DNA of 64,000 bases from Parachryseolinea silvisoli (GTDB lineage: Bacteria; Bacteroidota; Bacteroidia; Cytophagales; Cyclobacteriaceae). Both the position numbers and the translations under genes were made by a program. The notes below the pieces were generated by a model. The model was not told the DNA's origin and ran no database searches. It saw nothing but the letters and a program-made list of their open reading frames with translations. The DNA lies in NCBI RefSeq assembly GCF_021190955.1, contig NZ_JAIOAO010000001.1, forward strand, positions 1,116,001-1,180,000. Direction: 5' to 3'. This document shows, piece by piece, positions 47,110 to 53,475 of this stretch (its first letter is position 1; each line of letters opens with the position of its first letter).

Positions 47110-48864
47110 CTAGTAGTATGGATTTTGTAATAGCTCAGGAGATTTTGCCGTCTCCGAGTAAGGAATGGGCCAGAAATACATCGCCTCCCGGAAATTGTGC
47201 TTGCGAACGTTGAACACATTGAAGCTGGCGGACGAACCATTTCTCACTACTTCCATTCCGGTCATAGTCTGGTTTTCGGTCTGATCCGCAATCATCCAGC
47301 GGCGTACGTCGAAGAAGCGGTGTCCCTCAAATGCCAGCTCGACCCTTCTTTCATTTCGGATAATCTCCCGCATCGCATCCTTTGAAAGGCCGGCAGGCAG
47401 CGTGAACGGAGATAAACCCGCACGCTCACGAATAGCCTCTATAGCCGCGTATACTTCCGAGGTGGGGCCATCAAATTCATTCTTTGCTTCGGCATAATTA
47501 AGTAAGACCTCCGCGTATCGTATCAATGGACGTGAGGCAGGTCCTTCTATGAAACCGTTCGCGACAACAACCCGGTGCACCATTTTATTCACATAATATC
47601 CTGTAGGCGTTCCTGCACGTACAGCGTCTTGCCCTGACAGTCTGCCCTGGTAATTTCCAAGAAAAATATCGATCGCAACACGCGGCCCCAGGAGTACCGC
47701 GGGCATTATACTTTGGTCATGATTAATGCTGTTGTCAAGACGTGGATCACGGTTTGCATAGGGGTTTTGCGGATCGTAACCGGACGTAGCGTCGGTAATC
47801 GCTTTTCCATTCGCCATACCAAATGCGTTGACCAGATCATGATAGGGATATGCTCCACCTTGTCCACCGCCACGGGAAGGTGGCTGCCACAGTCGCTCTT
47901 CGTAATTGCCATCCGTCGCCACACGTTCCAGGATAAGGCCGGAGTGAGCATTGACCGACTGAAAATCTTTCGCTACAAACTCCTCGTAAAATCCTTCACC
48001 GGGAGTAGGTGAATTGTTGACATGCAATTGGTATGCATTTAGACTGATAACAGCCTGAGCGGCTTCCGCTGCGATTTTCCATCGGTTAGGATCGGCAGCA
48101 GGATATCCTAAGATCTCAGTAAGTGGGGCGGGTGCAAAACCGCTTCCATTAAACAGCGGACTCGCGGCATAAAGCAAAACGCGCGCCTTCAATGCTTTGC
48201 AGGCACCTGCCCCGATCCGTCCATGATCCCGGGCCACTGGCCGGGTAATCAAATTCACGGCAGCCTGGTCACACTCCGAAACGATGTAGTCCACGCATTC
48301 CTGATAGGTGTTCCTGATCGCAATAATCTTATCTGTCGCACCATATACTGTGTCGCCGATCAGCGGAATTCCGCCGTAGTGTTTCAGCAGAATAGCGTAA
48401 TACCAGGCGCGTAAAAACCTCGTCTCCGAAGCCAACTGCGTCTTCAGTGACGGTTGAAACGGTGTAATATCAAGATGTTTCAGAAACAGGTTCGTCCTCC
48501 GGATATTCCTGTAACACACATCCCACGCATCCTTCGATACGATCACAGAATTGACTGTGCCGGTAGCGAACTGAACATTGGTCGTGATAAAAGGAATGGC
48601 ACGCGGCTCTGCTTCATCCGATGCACCATCCAATCCGCCCGAGCGGGCCGGAAAGATGGTGTTCCCATCACTGAATCTTCCGGGATCTGAATCGAACCCA
48701 ATGTCTTCGAATATCCCGAAGAAAAATTGGGTTGCGTACGTACTGTCGGCGAAAACAGTCCCTTCATTAAGATTTGTAGTTTGTGTGTCGTCCAGGAAGC
48801 TTGCTTCCTGACAGGCGAGCATCATGCTGCCAAGAACTACGGCCAAAAGAATTATTCTTCTCAT
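47110..48864 (-). CDS. SusD/RagB family surface lipoprotein (SusD-a), first gene of the mannan locus
   Basis: 584 residues. Lipobox MMLAC near residue 18. SusD features are WYYAILLKHYGGIPLIGDTVYG, RYAEVLLNYAEAKNEFDGP and IRNERRVELAFEGHRFFDVRRW. It is the promoter-proximal gene of a run of twelve minus-strand genes with gaps under 50 bp down to 25936. A promoter with an overlapping LacI-type operator lies just upstream. It is unusual for SusD rather than SusC to head the operon; the intervening DUF5004 and DUF4961 genes separate it from SusC-b. Confidence 0.95.
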   Translation of the reverse strand: MRRIILLAVVLGSMMLACQEASFLDDTQTTNLNEGTVFADSTYATQFFFGIFEDIGFDSDPGRFSDGNTIFPARSGGLDGASDEAEPRAIPFITTNVQFATGTVNSVIVSKDAWDVCYRNIRRTNLFLKHLDITPFQPSLKTQLASETRFLRAWYYAILLKHYGGIPLIGDTVYGATDKIIAIRNTYQECVDYIVSECDQAAVNLITRPVARDHGRIGAGACKALKARVLLYAASPLFNGSGFAPAPLTEILGYPAADPNRWKIAAEAAQAVISLNAYQLHVNNSPTPGEGFYEEFVAKDFQSVNAHSGLILERVATDGNYEERLWQPPSRGGGQGGAYPYHDLVNAFGMANGKAITDATSGYDPQNPYANRDPRLDNSINHDQSIMPAVLLGPRVAIDIFLGNYQGRLSGQDAVRAGTPTGYYVNKMVHRVVVANGFIEGPASRPLIRYAEVLLNYAEAKNEFDGPTSEVYAAIEAIRERAGLSPFTLPAGLSKDAMREIIRNERRVELAFEGHRFFDVRRWMIADQTENQTMTGMEVVRNGSSASFNVFNVRKHNFREAMYFWPIPYSETAKSPELLQNPYY

Positions 48865-48895
48865 TTGCCTCTATTATTAAATGAACAGATCATTT

Positions 48896-48915
48896 TTAGT
48901 TAATCGTTTTAGCAA
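48896..48915 (-). promoter_or_regulatory. LacI-type operator O1 at the SusD-a promoter
   Basis: TTAGTTAATCGTTTTAGCAA on the plus strand, with a central CG as in LacI-family operators. It overlaps the end of the predicted -7 box and the expected start of transcription for the mannan locus. An identical 20-mer occurs at 49865-49884. Confidence 0.65.
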
Positions 48916-48943
48916 AAATTACAAGCCTACGCTCCAAATGCAA
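48913..48943 (-). promoter_or_regulatory. predicted promoter of the mannan locus (SusD-a)
   Basis: On the minus strand a TTG (48943-48941), a 19-base spacer, then TAATTTTTG (48921-48913), close to the Bacteroidota TTTG-N19-TAnnTTTG pattern with one extra T. The leader to the SusD-a ATG would be about 40 bases. Confidence 0.5.
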
Positions 48944-48951
48944 CCATTCCA

Positions 48952-48966
48952 AAATAACGGTTGCAT
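48952..48966 (-). promoter_or_regulatory. second LacI-type half-conserved site upstream of SusD-a
   Basis: AAATAACGGTTGCAT has the central CG and shares the CGnTTGCAT half with the reverse of the site at 49906-49920. Its centre is 53 bp from the centre of O1, about five helical turns. Confidence 0.4.
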
Positions 48967-49779
48967 CTATCTACTTACATCTATACCAGTTTCTGATTTA
49001 CGTACAAAAATCAACGCAACGCCTACCATAATATAGGGAATGCTTAGAATCTGTCCCATATTGAGAGAAAGATCACGCTCGAACGCCGATTGGTATTCTT
49101 TGACCGACTCCACAACAAATCGAAATGTCCAAAGAATTGTCAATATCATACCCAACAGTACGCCTGAACGCAAGTGGCGGGCATGTCTATACCAAACGTA
49201 TAGCATAAACAAAAAGAACACCGTATAAAAAACACCCTCATACAGCTGTGCGGGATGTCTTGGTAGCTGATCTACGCGGGCGAAAATAAATGCCCAGGGT
49301 TTATCGGTAGGCACACCGACAATCTCAGAGTTCATGAGGTTGCCGAATCGTATACACGCGCCGGCGCTAATGGCCACCAGGGCCAGCCTGTCGATCACAA
49401 AAAGATATTCGGCATGGTTTCTTCGACACCATATATATACACCAATGAGAATACCGAATACACCGCCATGGCTAGAAAGGCCGTGAAAGGGGGGCTTGAC
49501 CATCACAAGCGGGTTGCTGATCAGCGCATGAAGATCATAGAACAAAAAATGTCCAAGCCGCGCACCCACGATCGCCGGAACGACGATCATCAAAAAAAGA
49601 CCAGGGAGGTTCACCGTATAGCGATCCTCTTTCAGAAAAATATAAAGACCGACCTGCCTGCTGATAATGAGACCCAGCGCCCACATCATTCCGTACCACG
49701 TCAGAGAAACAGACGTCCCCGGAAGGTGGAACATAACAGGGGAAACATTCCAGTAAATAAAGCTGTCGATAAGACTCAT
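48967..49779 (-). CDS. lgt: prolipoprotein diacylglyceryl transferase
   Basis: 270 residues with about seven membrane helices. Lgt moves a diacylglycerol from phosphatidylglycerol to the lipobox cysteine of prolipoproteins in the inner membrane. Key motifs are SHGGVFG with H104 (matching E. coli H103), R144-F-G-N in IRFGNLMNSEIVG (matching R143), and PRHPAQLYE at 173-181. The gene precedes the mannan locus with 102 bp between, and its promoter carries the same operator sequence as SusD-a. Since at least six proteins of the locus carry lipoboxes, coregulation makes sense. Whether it is the only lgt of the genome cannot be seen. Confidence 0.95.
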   Translation of the reverse strand: MSLIDSFIYWNVSPVMFHLPGTSVSLTWYGMMWALGLIISRQVGLYIFLKEDRYTVNLPGLFLMIVVPAIVGARLGHFLFYDLHALISNPLVMVKPPFHGLSSHGGVFGILIGVYIWCRRNHAEYLFVIDRLALVAISAGACIRFGNLMNSEIVGVPTDKPWAFIFARVDQLPRHPAQLYEGVFYTVFFLFMLYVWYRHARHLRSGVLLGMILTILWTFRFVVESVKEYQSAFERDLSLNMGQILSIPYIMVGVALIFVRKSETGIDVSR

Positions 49780-49864
49780 AGTCTTTGACCGCTATGCAGA
49801 GCCATTCCGCAGTTTCTCATCTTTTAGGCAGGTTAAAGTGTTCTCGTTACTGTACGGCGTTAAA

Positions 49865-49884
49865 TTAGTTAATCGTTTTAGCAA
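49865..49884 (-). promoter_or_regulatory. LacI-type operator O1 at the lgt promoter
   Basis: TTAGTTAATCGTTTTAGCAA, identical to 48896-48915. It overlaps the end of the predicted lgt -7 box (49882-49889). Confidence 0.65.
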
Positions 49885-49912
49885 ACTTAATAATATTCAC
49901 CTGAAATGCAAA
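49882..49912 (-). promoter_or_regulatory. predicted lgt promoter
   Basis: On the minus strand TTTG (49912-49909), a 19-base spacer and TAAGTTTG (49889-49882), an exact match to TTTG-N19-TAnnTTTG. The leader to the lgt ATG is about 95 bases. Confidence 0.65.
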
Positions 49913-49936
49913 CGTTTTAGTTAACCGTTTTAGCAA
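49906..49936 (-). promoter_or_regulatory. LacI-type operator pair O2/O3 upstream of lgt
   Basis: Two overlapping CG-centred sites, ATGCAAACGTTTTAG (49906-49920) and TTAGTTAACCGTTTTAGCAA (49917-49936). The second differs from O1 by one base. Its centre lies 52 bp from that of O1, and the first site covers the -33 box. Confidence 0.6.
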
Positions 49937-50051
49937 TATGTACTTTAAAAGCCCAAAACGCAGTTTTCTCACGCCCTCGCAACAGCGCGTGCAACCAGGC
50001 TATAAAGAAGGTCTATAAAAGAAAATACGTAGAATTAACCCCGCGTGTGCG

Positions 50052-50186
50052 TCAACGCAGCAACGACTGCCCCCAGTACTTGACGCCGGGCTCAGCCATG
50101 CGGGTCCAGACTAAACAATCGGAAATTACTAAAGCACCGACAACACAAATCGCATAGCCGACAACAACGGCCAGGATGCCGCGCAA
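50052..50186 (-). CDS. possible small single-helix membrane protein
   Basis: A 44-residue frame from a TTG at 50186, preceded by AGGAAAG. It starts with a hydrophobic helix (GILAVVVGYAICVVGALVI) and then a short polar tail. It lies 34 bp after the HxlR stop on the same strand. The helix resembles the start of small membrane proteins common in this phylum, so this may be a truncated relic. I cannot assign a function, and it may not be translated. Confidence 0.3.
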   Translation of the reverse strand: MRGILAVVVGYAICVVGALVISDCLVWTRMAEPGVKYWGQSLLR

Positions 50187-50220
50187 AACTTTCCTACAAC
50201 TTCTGCGATTGAGAATAAGA

Positions 50221-50574
50221 CTACAGCTCCAACTCCAGGCTGGCAAAGCCGCACAACCCCTCGAGCATCTCGCTCAACTTGTTGCCTTTCGGTGTGAGCG
50301 CATATTCCGTGCGCGGCGGGTTACCTGGCAGATAGCTCTTTTGAATAAGGTGGTGTTGCTCCAGTGCGCGCAGACGGTCGGCCAGAATGTGATCGCTGAT
50401 GTGTTCCAGGTTTTCTTTCAATAACGTAAACCGCGTGTTACCCTCTTCAATGCTAAACAAAACATCGGTCATCCATCGCTTGCTCAAAAAATACAACAAC
50501 TCATTCAATGCACAACGCTCTTCCAGAAATGCCTGGTTCTGATAATTGGTGGACGTCAGTTTTCGCTCTGTCAT
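50221..50574 (-). CDS. HxlR family transcriptional regulator
   Basis: 117 residues with the winged helix of the HxlR/MarR-like family: ALNELLYFLSKRWMTDVLFSIEEG at the front, LKENLEHISDHILADRLRALEQHHLI as the recognition region, and RTEYALTPKGNKLSEMLEGL as the wing and dimer part. One cysteine (C21) lies before the fold, at the place where some HxlR/YodB-like members sense quinones or electrophiles. It is divergent from a zinc alcohol dehydrogenase 281 bp away, the usual pairing with a detoxifying reductase that it regulates. Confidence 0.92.
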   Translation of the reverse strand: MTERKLTSTNYQNQAFLEERCALNELLYFLSKRWMTDVLFSIEEGNTRFTLLKENLEHISDHILADRLRALEQHHLIQKSYLPGNPPRTEYALTPKGNKLSEMLEGLCGFASLELEL

Positions 50575-50855
50575 GACTTACTAATCTTTTAATGAGTGCC
50601 TCATTCCCGGGAAATGTATTGATCTCCAAAGCAGCTTCCCGTTCCTTTACGGCGTATTGCAGCGAGGTTTCCCCGGCTATCCAAACACTTCTCCGGCTCC
50701 GCAGGCACCCACAACGGCTCTTACGCAGCAAAAGGTTCCAATCCAACCGCTCAGAGCAAACAAAAACACAGGGTGCCACCGGGATGCAAAAAGCGTCGTC
50801 AACACACCCGTCTGTAACACGTAGTTAAAACAAAAAAATTAAAAATCACAGCCCT
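50575..50855. promoter_or_regulatory. divergent hxlR/adh intergenic region
   Basis: 281 bp that should hold both promoters and an HxlR site. I see no clear promoter box or inverted repeat. A minus-strand frame across it has no recognisable domain. Confidence 0.35.
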
Positions 50856-51899
50856 ATGATCGCTACAAAAGCGTATGCAGCGCAAACCAAAGATTCTAAC
50901 CTCGCACCGTGGAATTTTCAGCGTCGTGACGTCGGCCCACGCGACGTTCAGTTCGATATTCTCTTCTGCGGTGTGTGTCACTCCGACCTGCACCAGATTA
51001 AAGACGAGTGGGGTGGCAGCATCTTCCCCATGGTACCCGGCCACGAAATCGTCGGCCGCGTCGTTAAAGTGGGCGCTGAAGTAAAGAAGTTTAAAGTAGG
51101 CGACCTGGCCGGCACCGGCTGTCTCGTAGACTCCTGCCGCACCTGCGACAACTGCAAGCACGGCCTCGAGCAGTATTGCACCAACGGCCACTCCCAAACC
51201 TACAACGGCGTAGAGCAAGATAAAAAGACTCCTACCTACGGCGGCTACTCCAACACCATCGTCGTACACGAAGATTTCGTCCTGAGCATCTCTGACAAGC
51301 TCGACCTGGCAGCCGTTGCACCGCTGCTCTGCGCCGGCATTACAACGTACTCGCCACTGCGGCACTGGAAAGTAGGCAAAGGCCATAAGCTCGCCGTACT
51401 CGGTCTGGGCGGCCTCGGCCACATGGCCGTAAAATTTGGCGTCGCCTTTGGCGCCGAAGTAACGGTACTTAGCACCTCTGCTTCTAAAGAAGCCGACGCA
51501 AAAAAACTCGGAGCACACAAGTTCGTCGTCACTTCCGATCGCGCGCAAACAAAAGCCGTTGCCGGCTACTTCGACTTTATTATCGACACCGTGTCCGCCG
51601 CCCACGACTTGGGCCTATACCTGTCGTTACTAAAAACCGACGGTGCCCACATCCTGGTGGGAGCCCCTCCGGATCCCGCGCAGTTACACGCCTTCAGCCT
51701 CATCCCGGGCCGCAAAACACTCGCCGGCTCCATGATCGGCGGCCTGCCCGAAACCCAGGAAATGCTCGACTTCTGTGCCCAGCACAACATCGTCTCCGAC
51801 ATCGAGCTAATCGACATGAAGGACATTCAAAAAGCTTTCGACCGCATGGTCAAAGGCGACGTCCGCTACCGCTTTGTCATCGATATGGCGACACTTTAA
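50856..51899 (+). CDS. zinc-dependent alcohol dehydrogenase (CAD/YahK-like)
   Basis: 347 residues of the medium-chain dehydrogenase family. The catalytic zinc site has CGVCHSDLH with C41 and H42, and PGHEIVG with H63-E64. The structural zinc is bound by four cysteines in CRTCDNCKHGLEQYC (C94, C97, C100, C108). The Rossmann motif VLGLGGLGHMAVKFG lies near 178-192. The overall pattern matches the cinnamyl alcohol dehydrogenase/YahK group, NADPH-dependent reductases of aldehydes. The divergent HxlR gene suggests induction by reactive aldehydes or quinones. A terminator follows directly. Confidence 0.95.
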   Translation: MIATKAYAAQTKDSNLAPWNFQRRDVGPRDVQFDILFCGVCHSDLHQIKDEWGGSIFPMVPGHEIVGRVVKVGAEVKKFKVGDLAGTGCLVDSCRTCDNCKHGLEQYCTNGHSQTYNGVEQDKKTPTYGGYSNTIVVHEDFVLSISDKLDLAAVAPLLCAGITTYSPLRHWKVGKGHKLAVLGLGGLGHMAVKFGVAFGAEVTVLSTSASKEADAKKLGAHKFVVTSDRAQTKAVAGYFDFIIDTVSAAHDLGLYLSLLKTDGAHILVGAPPDPAQLHAFSLIPGRKTLAGSMIGGLPETQEMLDFCAQHNIVSDIELIDMKDIQKAFDRMVKGDVRYRFVIDMATL

Positions 51900-51918
51900 A
51901 CCGCTACTCGCTACACGT

Positions 51919-51950
51919 AAAAAGCACTGGCCCCAACCAGTGCTTTTTTT
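51919..51950 (+). terminator. rho-independent terminator after the alcohol dehydrogenase
   Basis: Stem AGCACTGG/CCAGTGCT (51923-51930 and 51937-51944) with a six-base loop, A-rich before and seven T after. The same stem arms recur at 53228-53248. Confidence 0.93.
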
Positions 51951-51980
51951 ATACCTGCGTAACAAATGCGGTCTTTTCTT

Positions 51981-52005
51981 CGCTCTCACGCTCACACTCA
52001 CGCTG
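51981..52005. repeat. dispersed CTCACGC-type repeat, copy 1
   Basis: A 25-base C-rich element (core CGCTCACACTCACGCTG) in the leader of the Gfo/Idh gene. A second copy with one mismatch lies at 59895-59919. Both are in noncoding DNA on the same strand. Confidence 0.6.
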
Positions 52006-52103
52006 GTTCCTTCCAACCCCGTCAACATAGGGTCTATATAAAACCATTAGCCAACCTATTCACATTCCCCGACCTTCACCCCATACTAAACACCAACATC
52101 ACC

Positions 52104-53201
52104 ATGAAAACACCGCTATCCATACTGGTGCTGCTTCTAACACTATTCGTCTTCCCCACACACGCCCAACAAAAGAAGCTCCGCATCGGCATCGCCGGTC
52201 TCACGCACTCCCACGTACACTGGATTCTCAACAGCGCCAATCGCCCGGAGTTCGAGATCGTCGGCATTTCCGAACCCAACCGCGACCTGGCCACACGCCT
52301 CCTCAAACAATACAACCTCCCCCTCACACTCCTATACCCCACACTCGAAGAGATGCTGGACAAAGCCAGGCCCGAAGCCGTTACCGCTTTCCACAGCATC
52401 TATAACCACCTGGCCGTCGTCAAAGCCTGCGCCCCACGCCATATACATGTCATGGTGGAAAAGCCGCTGGCCGTCAGCAACGACCACGCACAACAAATGG
52501 CAGCACTCGCCAAACAGTATAACATACACCTGCTCACCAACTACGAAACTACCTGGTACGCCGGCCACTACGAAGCCTATAACATGATCTACCGCGATAA
52601 CCGCATCGGCAAGATCCGCAAAGTCGTGGTACACGACGGCCACCGCGGTCCGAAAGAGATCAATGTTAACCCCGAGTTTCTCGCATGGCTCACTGACCCC
52701 GTAGAAAACGGTGGCGGCGCACTCATGGATTTCGGCTGCTACGGCGCTGACCTGATCACCTGGCTACTGAAAGGCGAAAAGCCCACCAGCGTTACCGCCG
52801 TCACGCAGCAAATCAAACCCGACGTATACCCCAAGGTAGACGACGACGCCACCATCCTCCTCACCTACCCCGGCACCACCGGCGTCATCCAGGCCTCGTG
52901 GAACTGGCCCTACAACCGCAAAGACATCGAGATCTACGGCCAGACCGCATACATCTGGGCCGACAAAACCTCCCTCACCTTCCGCAACGGCGACGACGCT
53001 CCACAGCAAACGCCCATGGCGACAATGCCCGCACCGATGGATAATCCGTTTGCGTATTTCGCCGCCGTGGTAAACGGCAGCATCGTGGTAAAAGACACTG
53101 ACCTCTCATCTCTCCCGCTCAACGTTACCGCAGTCGAAATCCTGGATGCAGCACGACGCTCCGCAAAAGAAGGGAAAACTATTTTTCTGAAAAAGAAATA
53201 A
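52104..53201 (+). CDS. exported Gfo/Idh/MocA family oxidoreductase
   Basis: 365 residues from ATG 52104. A frame reaching back to 51966 has no conserved extension and overlaps the repeat. A signal peptide of about 22 residues (LLTLFVFPTHAQ) is followed by the Rossmann fold with RIGIAGLTHSHVHW, the cofactor-end glutamate in VEKPLAVS, and the C-terminal alpha/beta domain containing GGGALMDFGCYGADLITWLLKG. Members oxidise or reduce sugars with NAD(P). Exported members occur in Bacteroidota, sometimes as glycosidases of the GH109 type, but the motif for that is not clear here. It is bracketed by two near-identical terminators. Confidence 0.9.
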   Translation: MKTPLSILVLLLTLFVFPTHAQQKKLRIGIAGLTHSHVHWILNSANRPEFEIVGISEPNRDLATRLLKQYNLPLTLLYPTLEEMLDKARPEAVTAFHSIYNHLAVVKACAPRHIHVMVEKPLAVSNDHAQQMAALAKQYNIHLLTNYETTWYAGHYEAYNMIYRDNRIGKIRKVVVHDGHRGPKEINVNPEFLAWLTDPVENGGGALMDFGCYGADLITWLLKGEKPTSVTAVTQQIKPDVYPKVDDDATILLTYPGTTGVIQASWNWPYNRKDIEIYGQTAYIWADKTSLTFRNGDDAPQQTPMATMPAPMDNPFAYFAAVVNGSIVVKDTDLSSLPLNVTAVEILDAARRSAKEGKTIFLKKK

Positions 53202-53224
53202 AAACAAGTAGCATTTTGAAGTAC

Positions 53225-53254
53225 AAAAGCACTGGCACGTCCAGTGCTTTTTTT
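53225..53254 (+). terminator. rho-independent terminator after the Gfo/Idh gene
   Basis: Stem AGCACTGG/CCAGTGCT (53228-53235 and 53241-53248) with loop CACGT and seven T. The stem arms are identical to those of the terminator at 51919-51950. Confidence 0.93.
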
Positions 53255-53475
53255 ATTATAATTATTCCGTATTTTTCGAATCTATAGCAGGCCTTATAGC
53301 ACAGTAAAATTCGAAACCGAATACAACGTTGCCTTCTCCCCTTTATTGCATCACCGCACACGTTTTCAAAGCCGGTATCGCCTTCCGCAATTGTGGCCCT
53401 GTTTTTGATTATTCCCCCGATGAAAACAACCTGCGGGCAAATCCCGCGTTTTAGCATAGCACATTCTTCGCATCG
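53255..53475 (+). promoter_or_regulatory. leader of the AsmA-family gene
   Basis: No gene. It must contain the AsmA promoter, of which no clear box is seen. A small hairpin GCGGG/CCCGC (53433-53437 and 53443-53447) followed by GTTTT lies 24 bases before the ATG and may act on translation or as a leader attenuator. Confidence 0.35.

Noticed and set aside
50501-50779. Minus-strand frame across the hxlR/adh gap with a vaguely repeat-like stretch (GETSLQYAVKEREAALE)
   Set aside because: It overlaps hxlR in another frame and I could not match it to a family; the likeness to an ankyrin repeat is too weak.
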